Below, one piece after another: positions 42,580 through 53,924 of a DNA stretch of 64,000 nt (its first letter is position 1; each line of letters starts with the position of its first letter). The position numbers and the translations under genes were made by a program. The notes below the pieces were generated by a model. The model searched no databases. It saw only the letters and a list, made by a program, of their open reading frames with translations, and was not told the DNA's origin. The DNA comes from Symbiodinium natans (lineage: Eukaryota > Sar > Dinophyceae > Suessiales > Symbiodiniaceae), in the NCBI GenBank assembly GCA_905221605.1, contig CAJNDS010001236.1, positions 366,001 through 430,000 on the forward strand. The letters are read 5' to 3'.

Positions 42580-42918
42580 CTGCCTTTGCGAAGACCCAAA
42601 CCCCTCGGAGCAGGCTTTGTTTGTGGGTTATAGACGCCAACTGCAAAAAGCTTCGGTGCCTAGTTACCTGTGCGCAGTGGGCTAACGCTAATGCTCAGTT
42701 GAAAAGCAGGTTGTGAGTTTGCCGCTAAGTTCCTTGCCCCCCTCCCCCCAAGAAGCAAAACGAAAAAGACCTAGTCGTGTGCAGTGGAGTTCGACTTGTG
42801 GATGTTAATAACCGTTGGATGGGGTGTAGAGTGCTCTGAGAGTGCTTGATGTGGACAACACCCAGGCCAAAGCCGCATTGTGGGGGGTCTTGACGTCACG
42901 CGCTTTTGAGGTTGACCC

Positions 42919-43130
42919 TTAACCCCTAAACCCTAAACCCCTAAACCCCTACCCTAAACCCTAAACCCTAAACCCTAAACCCTAAACCCTAAACCCTAAA
43001 CCCTAAACCCTAAACCCTAAACCCTAAACCCTAAACCCTAAACCCTAAACCCTAAACCCTAAACCCTAAACCCTAAACCCTAAACCCTAAGCCCTAAGCC
43101 CTAAGCCCTAAACCCTAAACCCTAAACCTG
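42919..43130 (-). repeat. long CCCTAAA tract
   Basis: CCCCTAAA at the left, about 22 perfect units, then CCCTAAG. Confidence 0.98.
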
Positions 43131-43233
43131 CTGTGGTTGCCTCCTTTCTGAAGCCTCGTATGGCGCACGAGCTTCGCACCAGTCCGAGGAAATTATTGTA
43201 GTAGACTGCCAAGCCAGCCACAAGAGCAAGATC

Positions 43234-43300
43234 GCCCTAAACCCTAAACCCTAAACTCTAAACCCTAAACCCTAAACCCTAAACCCTAAACCCTAAATCG
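43234..43300 (-). repeat. CCCTAAA tract
   Basis: Nine units, one CCCTAAACT variant. Confidence 0.97.
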
Positions 43301-44838
43301 ACTGCCTATGCCCACTGCAACAGCCTGTTCAGTGCTCTGGCGCCATAACTTGGTCCCTTTCTCTGCATCGACTGGTGCCGCACGATGGCTTGAACGAACC
43401 GGTATCTCCAACCAAGCTAAAAACCCCACCCTGGAATTCTTGAGAGGTAGGGCTTAAGACTTGGGGTTTAGGGGTACGCGAATCTTGGCGTTGTGGTCAG
43501 GGTTGAATGCAGTGAAAGCTTTCGTCGCAGGTGACAGCTGCTTCTCGACTGCATTGCGCACCGAAGGGCAACAAGAGGTAGCCTTTGACAATGCCTAATT
43601 AAGCCTTGAACATCTTAGAACGTGGAACCTTGGGAGTTTAGGGTTTCGGAGATCTCTAGCAAGTAAACCGCTCGAGGGCGGATCGAGAAGTTCTGAGACT
43701 CAGCAGAGCCATCGTGGCTTCATTTATGTTTGTTTTTCACTTCTTCCGCGCTGAAGGAGCTTGGAGAAAAACCTCCGTGGAAGTTTAAAAAGGGGGCGGC
43801 ACTGAAATTAACGGTTCGTTGCAAACCGATAAGGATTGACAAAGAAAGAGAGAAGGTTTGTAGGTTGACATAAGCATCTGAGCAATTCAAGGCTCACGGA
43901 AGCTTGTACTACAGAGCAATGAAAATCCAGCTGGCTCACGGGAAACGTCGATTCCTGTACTAAGCTGGCACTATACAGAGCGGGCTACGCAAACGTCGAT
44001 TACATCCAGCCGGCTCACGGAAACGTCGACTCCAGTACCATATATGCTTGTACTACAGATCAGTGACATTCCCAGCAATGAGAATCCTTTGTTTTGTCAT
44101 GGAGAATCGTGGGAGCGCGATTTTGATTCAAATCGAGCACGGCGGCTTGTCGGGAGCCACGGTGCCGCGCATGTCCACGACTAAATTGTACGGCTGTGTG
44201 GCATCATAGCTGTGCTTTCCGGGATGTGTGGTTTGCTTTGTAAAACGAGAAGGACTAGCAAGCAACAAGGTTTGCAGTCGGAGAATTGCGCTCTTGACGG
44301 TTTTTTGTTAGCCCAAGTGTCCTGCGCGCTTTGCCAGGCTTTGGGTTTAAGGGTCCGGTAGCCGAAATGCATAGACCCATGGACTACGCCACTTCCAGGG
44401 CTTTGGGTCTCTTTGGCAACAGAGTTGGTGCTGCAAATGTGATGGGTTCGCGAAAGAGTGAGCAGGGGGTTAGGTAAAACCGCCTTAGGCCCCTGACCAT
44501 GTAGCCCTAAACCTTGCTGTGATTTCAAGATTCGGAAGTTGTTCTCCTTCCCGAACCGTCTGGAGATTTGTTTGCATACATGCCCTCGGCCTCACCAGCC
44601 AAGCTTTGTCCACGGCGCTCTCCGCAATCCCGGAACTTGAGTGCTTCGAGGGTCCATGGTGTTGTGTTTGGGCTTATAAGGCGGGTTGCACAGAATTTTT
44701 TAGTTCAGATGGGGAGAATGTGTGGGCCGCTTGAGGCTCGCATTGCCACTACTGCGATGCCAAGTCGGCGAAAGCTCGCAGGCCCTGAGCACTTGGTTCA
44801 TGGTTTTTTGGTCCGAAGGGCACAAGGTTTGCTGGCGC
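43300..44838. other. no gene recognised
   Basis: Unique sequence with the GGCTCACGG repeat cluster. Overlapping ORFs at 44181-44528 (minus) and 44568-44855 (plus) show no domain. Confidence 0.35.
43885..44070. repeat. three copies of CAGCTGGCTCACGGAAACG
   Basis: GGCTCACGGAAACGTCGA followed by TTCCTGTACTAAGC-like sequence recurs about every 50-70 bp, mixed with CTTGTACTACAGA repeats at 43901 and 44047. Confidence 0.7.
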
Positions 44839-44993
44839 TAAACCCTAAACCCTAAACCCTAAACCCTAAACCCTAAACCCTAAACCCTAAACCCTAAACC
44901 CTAAACCCTAAACCCTAAACCCTAAACCCTAAACCCTAAACCCTAAACCCTAAACCCTAAACCCTAAACCCCAAACCCCAAACCCTAAACCCT
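44839..44993 (-). repeat. CCCTAAA tract
   Basis: Over 20 units, two CCCCAAA near the right end. Confidence 0.98.
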
Positions 44994-45531
44994 GGCGCAG
45001 ATTGGGTGAGAACCCTGCGACTAAAAGCTCTGATGCGCTAAGCCCAAGATAGGAGCCAAAGCTTTGTCAGGGACATGCAAGGACTATAGATGAGGGCTTA
45101 AGCGATCTGGAGTTTGGGTTTGGGGTTTTGGGGTTTAGGGTTTAAGGTTTAGGGGCTGAGAAGTGGCTTTCCATTTGGGTATGGCGACCAAATCTTTTGT
45201 GAAATCCCTGAGCTGGGGTGTCAGGCGCCAAATCCAGGAGGGATCACGCCGCCGCCGACGGGAACCTTGCTTGGATATAGCATAGCCTTTGGGATATTCA
45301 AGGATCTAGGACAAACGTAGGCTCGCGCAAGGCGGGTAGAAGTGCTGATAACACGGCTCTACCTGGGCTGTTGTCTTGTCCGGGCTTGGGGCAGTGTGTG
45401 AGGGGCTGGGAGATGAACATGCAGTTTAGCATGGCATGTCATGTCCAGAAAAAGCGCCGGTCCCTGCCCTTCTGGAGCTCTTTTTTCCCGAAAGCTTCAG
45501 CGAAGGGTTCTTCGGAAAAAAAAGTCAACCT

Positions 45532-45657
45532 ACCATCACCACACTACAATCACCACACTCCAATCACCACACTACCATCACCACACTACCATCACCACAC
45601 TACAATCACCACACTCCAATCTCCACACTACCATCACCACAGTACCATCACATCACT
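45532..45657. repeat. 14-bp tandem repeat ACCATCACCACACT
   Basis: Nine head-to-tail copies with A/C changes at positions 2-3 (ACAATCACC, CCAATCACC). It sits at the left edge of the satellite complex. Confidence 0.9.
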
Positions 45658-45719
45658 TCCGCTATTAAATTCTCTCTTATTTCTTAGGCTGGGGTGGGTT
45701 TCGCCGCGGCTAGCGCGAT

Positions 45720-46050
45720 GCACCCCTCTGCGGGGATCGTGCGTGTCGGAGCGCTCCCGCTGTGCGTTTTTGCGCATTTAGATGTGCGCCCGCGCGCCCT
45801 CTGCGGGGATCGTGCGTGTCGGAGCGCTCCCGCTGTGCGTTTTTGCGCATTTCGATGTGCGCCCGCGCACCCTCTGCGGGGATCGTGCGTGTCGGAGCGC
45901 TCCCGCTGTGCGTTTTTGCGCATTTTACAACTTGCTTCGCACACCCTCTGCGGGGATCGTGCGTGTCGGAGCGCTCCCGCTGTGCGTTTTTGCGTATTTT
46001 CAAGCGTGGTCGTGCACCCTCTGCGGGGATCGTGCGTGTCGGAGCCTTCC
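45720..46050. repeat. 73/74-bp satellite, about 4.5 copies
   Basis: CTCTGCGGGGATCGTGCGTG recurs at 45725, 45799, 45872, 45946 and 46019; each unit continues GTCGGAGCGCTCCCGCTGTG and CGTTTTTGCGCATTT. GAGCGCTC is a dyad. Long ORFs on both strands come from the repeat. Confidence 0.9.
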
Positions 46051-46090
46051 TCACTTCTTCCTCTCCTCTTGGCGGATGCCCGGAGCTGCC

Positions 46091-46275
46091 TCGACTTTTT
46101 GTAGTACAAATGTAGTACGCCGCGGACGCCCGGAGCTGCCGTAGCTGGAAAGTCGACTTTTGTAGTACAAACGTAGTACGCCGCGGACGCCAGGAGCTGC
46201 CGTAGCTGGAAGCGGGAAAGTCGACTTTTGTAGTAGAAAGTCGACTTTCTGTAGTACAAACGTAGTACGCCGTGG
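46091..46275. repeat. tandem repeat with TTTGTAGTACAAACGTAGTA
   Basis: About three copies (one partial) of TCGACTTTTGTAGTACAAAC, then GTAGTACGCCGCGGACGCC and GGAGCTGCCGTAGCTGGAA. It contains GTCGAC and GTAC dyads. Confidence 0.85.
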
Positions 46276-46905
46276 GACTCGAACTCCGCGGTGTCGAAAC
46301 CCTCGCAAATATCGGCGCGGAACCCTGGGGCTTCGAAAGGGTCGCAAATACCGTGGGCGCGGAACTCTGGGGCGTCGAAAACGTCGCAAATACCGCGGGC
46401 GCGGAACTCTGGGGCTTCGAAAGGGTCGCAAATGGGGCTTCGAAAACGTCGCAAATACCGTGGGCGCGGAACTCTGGGGCTTCGAAAACGTCGCAAATAC
46501 CGTGGGCGAAAACGTCGCAAATACCGTGGGCGCGGAACTCTGGGGCTTCGAAAACGTCGCAAATACCGTGGGCGCGGAACTCTGGGGCTTCGAAAACGTC
46601 GCAAATACCGTGGGCGCGGAACTCTGGGGCTTCGAAAACCTCACAAACACCGTGGGCGCGGAACTCTGGAGCTTCGAAAACCTCGCAAATACCGTGGGCG
46701 CGGAACTCTGGGGCTTCGACAACGTCGCAAATACCGTGGGCGCGGAACTCATGGGGCTTCGAAAACGTCGCAAATACCGTGGGCGCGGAACTCTGGGGCT
46801 TCGAAAGCCTCGCAAATACCGTGGGCGCGGAACTCCGGGGCTTCGAAAACCTCGCAAATACCGTGGGCGCGGAACTCTGGAGCTTCGAAAACGGCGCAGC
46901 AAATA
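46275..46905. repeat. 42-bp minisatellite, about 15 copies
   Basis: Unit GGGGCTTCGAAAACGTCGCA + AATACCGTGGGCGCGGAACT + CT. Being 14 codons long, it keeps all three + frames and at least two - frames open; + peptides are NTVGAELWGFENVA or ARNSGASKTSQIPW. One shortened copy lies near 46500. No start, splice or family signal supports a protein. Confidence 0.9.
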
Positions 46906-47095
46906 GCGCGACGGCTCTCGTGTGGGCGCGCAATCATTGCGGATGACATCTTGTCCTGCGCTCATGCAGAGCTATGCTTTGATCTGTTCACAACATGGCA
47001 GCAGGCGCCTCAGGCCATGTGGGACTTTTGCATGCTGGCATGTATTCGTCTGCTGCTGTGACCGTCTCACTTTGGGGACTTGCAGTGGAAAAAGA

Positions 47096-47200
47096 ACATA
47101 CTATCACCACGCTAGCACTACGCTACCATCGCAACATTACCATCACCACATTATCATCACCCCATTGCCGTCATCGCGCTACCATCGCCTCAGCTATACA
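47096..47200. repeat. diverged ATCACCAC-type repeat on the right side of the satellite complex
   Basis: ACTATCACCACGCTAGCACT, ACCATCACCACATTATCATC and similar. It resembles the array at 45532, so the complex between may be a single insertion or duplication bounded by the same repeat. Confidence 0.6.
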
Positions 47201-47494
47201 CGGCCTCTCTACACTGCCTATTCTATTCCATCTTCTTTGCGTTTCGCGTCCTTTTCGCTGTCGACGCGACACCTGCTTCCTATCCTACTACACCACACCA
47301 CGATCACCGCACTGACAACACAACCAACTCTACGTGTCAGTTGATATCTTCGCACTGATTGCTTTCGGGATAATCGGTGTCTAGTTTTTTTAGATGTTGG
47401 AGGGCAAGACCTTGGTCAGAAGCCTCATGACGCGGAAACCCGTGACCCTAGTACCCTGAAACCCTACTAGTTATCGCCGGGCTGCTGAGACTAA

Positions 47495-47573
47495 GTGTCG
47501 GGGCCATAAGGGAATGCTACTAGCAATTATTCCGACCCTACTAGCAATTATTCCGACCCCTATGTGGGGCCTA
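47495..47573. mobile_element. MITE family D copy with a small internal duplication
   Basis: CATAAGGGAATGCTACTAGC is followed by two tandem copies of CTAGCAATTATTCCGACCC, as if the terminal repeat had been duplicated. Confidence 0.6.
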
Positions 47574-47784
47574 AGGGTCTACACACCCCACAAACGGAGC
47601 TCTGGGTAGAAACCTTTTCGGATTCTGTGCTTGGGGTTTGGATCTTGTTGATTTAGGATGTCGGACAGGGGAGGCAAACATCGGGGCTGTTGAGGGAATA
47701 CTTCCCCGAAGCTGTAGATCAGCCAGGGGCCCTAAACTCTACAAAAGTATACTAGAGTAATCCCCCCAAAACCCTGGCCGTCAA

Positions 47785-47937
47785 CCCTAAACCCTAAACC
47801 CTAAACCCTAAACCCTAAACCCTAAACCCTAAACCCTAAACCCTAAACCCTAAACCCTAAACCCTAAACCCTAAACCCTAAACCCCATACCCTAAACCCC
47901 TAAACCCCTAAACCCCCAAACCCCCAAACCCCCAAAC
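47785..47937 (-). repeat. CCCTAAA tract with CCCCCAAA end
   Basis: Perfect units turning to CCCCTAAA and CCCCCAAA at the right. Confidence 0.97.
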
Positions 47938-48095
47938 CTATCCTAGTCCATCAACTCCGAGGCTGTCGCGCGTGAGCGACAGCAAAGCCCAGCTGAATCT
48001 CCAGAGCCGGAGAAGCAGCTGTTTTGGTTGTAAGGCTTGGCTTAGACCCAGACCCCTGGGAGGATCCAAAGAATAGAAGCCCCCAAATAGTAGCC

Positions 48096-48205
48096 TAAAC
48101 CCTGAACCCTAAACCCTAAACCCTAAACCCTAAACACTAAACCCTAAACCCTAAACCCTAAACACTAAACCCTAAACCCTAAACCCTATACCCTATACCC
48201 TATAG
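48096..48205 (-). repeat. CCCTAAA tract
   Basis: Contains ACACTAA and CCCTATA variants. Confidence 0.95.
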
Positions 48206-48354
48206 TACTATCGGGTCATCCTTAGCAACCCTTAAGAGGATCCATTTTTGGATCCTCCCAGGGGTCTGGGGAGTTGTGTTTGAGGTGTGTGGTTTCCGAG
48301 TATTGCAAGCGCAGTACACTGCAACTTTCAGCTTACAAGAAGTTGGGTTCTTCA

Positions 48355-48395
48355 GGTTTGGGGTTTAGGGTTTAGGGTTTAGGGTTTAGGGTTTC
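48355..48395 (+). repeat. TTTAGGG tract
   Basis: Five units; CCCTAAA patches at 48535 and 48745 face it. Confidence 0.9.
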
Positions 48396-48839
48396 GGGCT
48401 TTGACATCACCTCAACCGGGCCGGCCATTTGATGATCACAAATCAGCCGGAGTCCTTGACTCCGGGCCATGCTGCGACTCGGTAAACGGGACGGTGAGGT
48501 CGCAGCCCACCTGGAGCTCTCAACACCCCTCCTAAACCCTAAACCCTAAACCCTAAACCCTAAACCCTAAATCTCTCGAAGCCTTGAGCTCAGGGATTTG
48601 TGGGCTTGAGCGTTCATGGCGCAGGAGTAGGCCGTGTTCAGATGGCCCAGGGTTAGTGTTCAAACCAGCTGGTCGGGAACCTAAGCTCTTGGCACTCATC
48701 ATCTTTATCCCTCCGAGCAACAGCTCCACCCAGCACTGAGCCATCAGCCCTAAACCCTAAACCCTAAATTTGAGGCCTAGCGGCACGGGTCGGCCCCCGC
48801 CCCCGAAAACACGAATTCGAGACCTCGAGCCTTGCACTG

Positions 48840-49390
48840 TCTTCTCTTTCCCTTTTCTTTGTCTTTTGTCTTTCTCGCTCTCCGTCTCTCCCTCTCTCTC
48901 CCTCTCGCTCTTTTTCTTTTTCTGTTTTCTCTTCTCTTTACCTGTTTGTTTTTCTCTTTCTCGTTCGATTTCTCTTTAGCTTTATCTTTCTCATTCTCCT
49001 CCTATTGCTCTTGTGCTTCCTTCTTTTAGTTTCTCTTTCTCTTTCTCTGTCTCCGTCTCTGTCTCTGTCTCTGTCTCCTTCTCTTTCTCTTTCTCTTTCT
49101 CTTCCTCTTCCTCTTCCTCTTGCTCTTGCTCTTTCTCTTTCTTTATCTCTTTCTCTTTCTCTTTCTCCTTCATTTTTCTAGTTTTTTTTTTTCAATCTTT
49201 CTTCTCTTTCTTTATTTTTCTTTCTCTTCCCCCAGCTCTTTCCTTTTCTCTTTCTCTTTCCTCGCTCTCTCTCCCTCTCTCTCTCTCTCTTTGTCTTCTC
49301 TCTCTCTCTCTCGATCTGTGTTTCTGTGTCTCTCTCTCTCTCTCTGCCTCTCTCTCTCTCTCGCTCTCTCTGTCTGTCTTTCTCCCTCCC
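48840..49390. repeat. polypyrimidine (CTCTTT) microsatellite block
   Basis: About 550 nt of almost pure C/T on the + strand, moving from TTTCTC units through TCCTCT to CTCTCT. Ser/Phe/Leu-rich + ORFs and Glu/Arg-rich - ORFs are by-products. Confidence 0.95.
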
Positions 49391-49579
49391 CCAACCGCCC
49401 CCTGTGCGCGCGCACCCCGCATCATGAGCATCAGCGGGGTGGGGTTGTCAATCGTCAGTACGGCATCTTCGACATGCTTTTGGCCTTGAAATACTTCGAC
49501 AAAGCTGTCGAAACACGCGTTTTTCCTGGAGGAGCCTTTTTGGTGTGGCCAAAAGGAGCCCAGACAACCCACCCACCCC

Positions 49580-49745
49580 ACCCAAACCCCCTTAAACACG
49601 CTCATTTTTCGTGCTCGAACGCCTTCATGTCCGCGAAACGTCGAAGGGCAATACCTTCAAGAGCATTGAGGGTCTTGCTTTTCGATGTTTGGTGAGCATG
49701 AAGCCGTTCCCGCACGTAAAATGAGCGTGTTGAGGGGTGTTTTTA
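49580..49745. repeat. long imperfect palindrome (foldback element)
   Basis: The left arm has ACACGCTCATTTTTCGTGCT and AACGCCTTCATG; the right arm has the inverse, CATGAAGCCGTTCCCGCACG + TAAAATGAGCGTGT. Arms of about 80 nt meet near 49663 (CCTTCAAGAGCATTGAGGG). Weaker symmetry extends outward. Confidence 0.8.
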
Positions 49746-50163
49746 CGTGGAACCAGAAAACGCTCGATATTTACGATGTTTTCTCCTGTTGGGAACCACC
49801 CCAAAAGAGGCCCGAAGGCCCACGAAGCCACCGGAGAAGCGATAGCTCGCCCCCCGGACATGGGTTCCGATGATTCTCACTTTTGGGGGGTCAGCAGCAA
49901 CACGGGTATTTGCAGCAATTTCAGCGCTCTTCAGCGATTTGACTGCCTTGAGGTCGCGAGCCGAAGCCGCTGATGCTCATGATGCCCCCCCCTGGTTTGA
50001 GTATTCTCCCATAGTCCTTGAAGTCGCACGGTGCGTGTTGACGGAAAAGCTGCCGAGGTACCCCCCCTCCCTCCACCCCCTCCCCCCCCGCGCGTTTTGG
50101 GGGTGTAAGGAGGGAAAAAGGGAGGTTTCACCTCTGCAAACCCATCCAACACACCGCCAGGGA

Positions 50164-50425
50164 CCCAAAACCCAAAACCCAAAACCCAAAACCCAGAACC
50201 CCAAACCCCAAACCCCAAACCCCAAACCCCAAACCCCAAACCCCAAACCCCAAACCCCAAACCCCAAACCCCAAACCCCAAACCCTAAACCCCAAACCCC
50301 AAACCCCAAACCCCAAACCTCAAACCCCAAACCCCAAACCCCAAACCCTAAACCCCAGGCCCTAAACCCCAAACCCTAAACCCCAAGCCCTAAACCCTAA
50401 ACCCGAAACCCTAAACCTCAACCCC
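50164..50425 (-). repeat. CCCAAAA then CCCCAAA variant array
   Basis: Four CCCAAAA, then over 20 CCCCAAA units with occasional CCCTAAA. Explains the NPKPQTPNPKP and GFGVWGL ORFs. Confidence 0.98.
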
Positions 50426-50556
50426 CAAACAGCCCTGAGCCTCCAAGCTCCTAGCTTCATCCTCAGCTCCTGAGCTCTTCGCTTCGCGACTCTCCGTTTG
50501 TCAGGGCTGACATCGTACACCAAGGCACCTGAAGTCCCTAGCCGTGGAGCGGCTTA

Positions 50557-50628
50557 GGTTTAGGGTTTAGGGTTTAGGGTTTAGGGTTTAGGGTTTAGGG
50601 TTTAGGGTTTAGGGTTTAGGGTTTGGCA
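50557..50628 (+). repeat. TTTAGGG tract
   Basis: Ten units. Confidence 0.97.
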
Positions 50629-50639
50629 TTTGGCAGTTG

Positions 50640-52860
50640 GGGTTAGGCCGTATAGGTTGGCTGAATGCCAGGGGGCAGCGAAGACAAGTGCGAGCCAAAC
50701 TAAAGCCAGGCAAATCGCCCCATCGCAGAAGGACCCCGCCATGACCTTCCTCAGGACCACGGCCCCCTTTTTCGGGGCCAAAAAACAACCCCCACACCTG
50801 AGACTCAGCCCTTTTCATTATTGCAATTTTTAATTCTTGGTTTTTGGTACAGGGATGGCCGCTGGAACAATGCCGCGTGTGCTATGCCTTGTGCAAAATG
50901 AAGGACAGTTACTGAGACAGCCGCAACAACAAAAACAAATAGTCAATTGATACTTTCCAGTCAGAGTGTCCTCATGGTCAGAGTCCCAAAAATCTCATTT
51001 TGTTGTTGTTTTTCGCACCCTGGGCAAATGAAGGACGGTTAAGGCGACAGCCTTGTGCGCGTGGCGCTCTTGATGTTTAGCTTATTCTGACGAACTCCTT
51101 CGGTACTTTCGACACATACGGCATTGCTTTGTGGTTCCGTTCTGCGAAAAAATTTTGCAACGGAATTTGCACAAGTCCGTCCTTTGTGAGGCAAGAAACA
51201 AATTGTGTATGAAGAAAGCTGCTAATCATGTAACATGTAATGTAGGGCAGCTACTTGGACAACCGACATTTGTATTTTGCTTACGTATTGATGGTACTTT
51301 ATGACTGTAAAAGTTTACATGTGTCTTTGTGTCGTTATGTTGTACCCTGTACTTTCATGTAAACATTGTGTGTTGCAATGTCTGTTTGCATGAACAAGCA
51401 TTCGGTATTTTCACAACTGCAGGACATCACGTGCAGCAGGTCGTAGAGTGTTTTAAAAGTAATATAGCGAAATGCGCATGCCTTCAGTCACTATCTCCCC
51501 GCAAGGGGTATTTCATCAGTTTAATGAACTTATAGAGTTGCCTTTGATGCTAGTAGTTCCTTCGAGCGCAGGCTAAACTGTAAAGCTCTTCATGAATGTG
51601 ATTGTCGTCATTGGGGGTCAGCTACATTGGTTAAATTTTAGGCCTTGTTTGGCATCAAACCCTAAACCCTAAACCCGAAGCCCTAAGCCCCAAGCCCTGA
51701 ACCCCAAACCCTAAACCCTACAAGCGTAAACGGTGGGTTCTGCAGGGGCGGAGTCCCGAGCCCGTGATGTGGGGAGCAGCTCAATTATGGTAGTTTCGGT
51801 AGTTCTTTTCAATTCTTCTCACTCTGCTATTGTTTGCTAGAATATCTATAGTCATGCAGTAGATGTAACAGTTAGTCATACTAAATATGTTGTGTATATT
51901 CTTTGTCCCAATGGTATTTGTTTTATGAGTTCTCTTTGTTCCTATTGCTTCGATTAATCACATCCCTGTCATTGTTTTTTCATGTCCTTATCTTTCGAAC
52001 TGTATTGTATGAATTGTAATAACTTTCGGGTTTTCGGGCTTTTTTGGCTGGAGTTTGGTGGCCCTGGTTGGGTTAAGATTTTCGAGTTTTTTCGACTCGG
52101 CTGCTGGACGATAGTTCCCGGGATGTCGTTGTTTTTATTTTTATTTTTCCTTCTCGAGCCGGCTCGAGTTTGGTGGTCTTGGTGGGTTACGGTTAGGAGC
52201 TTCGAGGTTTTTCGTGCCGGCTTGAGAGAACCATAGAGAACCCAAACTTGATGAAGGAGTAGCGCTATATGTCACGCCTTGCACATCCCAAGATCCACCA
52301 CGAGCACGCATATATATATATACTTATATTTATTTATGATTATATATATATATTATTCGTTTATTATTTATAGGTACTGTAAATATCAAGAGGTCCAGGG
52401 TGTTTAGGTTTGGTGAGGTGATAGAGGGGCTTCGGGACAGGCCAAGCTCAAATGAGCAACGCTCATGCCAGACGTGCTTCGGTGCAGCCCCTGCTAAACC
52501 TCGCCTCCAGGAATAGTGCCGGGGCTTGGAGTTGGATGCCGTTTAACTGGGTCAAAGAAACACAGACCTGTAATTATGGTGTCGGAAGACTTTCGGCTTC
52601 ACCACTCTACAAAGCAAGACACGATGCCGAACGTGCGTGAACCCATTCAGAGGCGCTGATCGTAGGGGGCTGCAAGGCAAATCGCTGTTGAAGAGCCTCT
52701 TGCTGCAGATTGCTTCAAAGAGAAGCTTTCCGGGCCACAAGAGGGTGCCACAGGGCGGTATCTTGGTTTCGCCTTGATGCACTGCTTAGGCTTGCATGGG
52801 TGCTCCTTTTGCTTGTAACACGAATATCGCATGTTGGTGCTAGCGCTTAAGGAGGAGGAG
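50640..52860. other. AT-richer region without a recognised gene
   Basis: Contains a repeated AAATGAAGGACGGTTA-type segment (50900 and 51025), an inverted pair GCAACAACAAAAACAAA / TTTTGTTGTTGTTTTTCGC, one degenerate CCCTAAA patch (51657-51721), a (TA)n patch at 52309-52350, and no supported ORF. Confidence 0.4.
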
Positions 52861-52867
52861 GAGGAGG

Positions 52868-53118
52868 TAAACCCTAAACCCTAAACCCTAAACCCTAAAC
52901 CCTAAACCCTAAACCCTAAACCCTAAACCCTAAACCCTAAACCCTAAACCCTAAACCCTAAACCCTAAACCCTAAACCCTACACCATAAACCCTAAACCC
53001 TAAACCCTAAACCCTAAACCCTAAACCCTAAACCCTAAACCCTAAACCCTAAACCCTAAACCCTAAACCCTAAACCCTAAACCCTAAACCCTAAACCCTA
53101 AACCCTGAACCCTCTAAA
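52868..53118 (-). repeat. long CCCTAAA tract
   Basis: About 35 units with one CCCTACACCATAAA break near 52980. Confidence 0.98.
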
Positions 53119-53214
53119 ACCCTAAGCCTGGAAGCAACGGCTGGAACAGCTGAGGGGTGGAAGCCGTGCAAAAAATAAGTTCGTGCCAGCACCCAAACCA
53201 CGAAAGTCGAGGCT

Positions 53215-53575
53215 TCGCCCTGAAGTATTGCAGTATAGTTCTACTTATGAATTGTTCAAGTACCTATTAAGTACCAAATTACGGTTCCTAATCGCTACAT
53301 ATCAGTTACTAGATACTATTTCCTACTTATCAGTTGCCAATGCCCAACAACTACAATAGTCTAAGTCCTAACCGTTAAGTGCCAATTAGTCACTACTTAG
53401 CAATTTCGCACATTGCCAATGGCGAATAGCCAAGAACTAGTTACGAGTTCTGAGTTACTAGCCACTAAAGCCTAGCTATTGACTGTTGGGCTCTAACTAC
53501 TCATTACTAAGTACGAGCAATCAATTGCATGAGTTTCTAACTAAGCACTACTTGTTCTTCAGTACTAACTCTTCA
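53215..53575. other. AT-rich degenerate repeat-like stretch
   Basis: Short words such as ACTACTTAG, GTTACTAG and AAGTACC recur at irregular spacing; no ORF and no telomere-like unit. Confidence 0.4.
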
Positions 53576-53924
53576 ACATTGAATCTCAATGACCTATGGT
53601 TAAACATGAGCGCGTTTCGAATTGTATGTGGGAGCAGCTTAGTGATGCCGGAGTTGCAAGGAGCATGAGCAGGCACAAGGAAATAACATACGTTCGATTC
53701 TTGACGGCTGCGCAGTCCGCGCCTTTCCGCTTCCCCGGCTTTGGACGAAGCTCAACCTGAACTATCCCCGCGGCTTCAAACCTTAAGCCCGACACCCACG
53801 CGTTTGTTTTGGAGCAGTTGTACTAAGGATGGTCCGGTCAGGGGTTAAGGGGCCCTAAACCCAACTTGTTTCTCATCTGTATTGCGCATGCAGCAGAAGG
53901 AACTAGGGACATGCCCCGTGCGAA

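Noticed and set aside
45532-46050. CRISPR-like regular repeats
   Set aside because: Repeats are head to tail without unique spacers and the sequence is eukaryotic.
45684-47061. Long ORFs of 220-400 codons on both strands
   Set aside because: Artefacts of the 73/74-bp and 42-bp satellites; several overlap each other in different frames with no start or splice support.
48770-49605. Ser/Phe-rich and Glu/Arg-rich ORFs
   Set aside because: Products of the polypyrimidine microsatellite.
49870-50379. NPKPQTPNPKP and GFGVWGL ORFs
   Set aside because: Translations of the CCCCAAA array.
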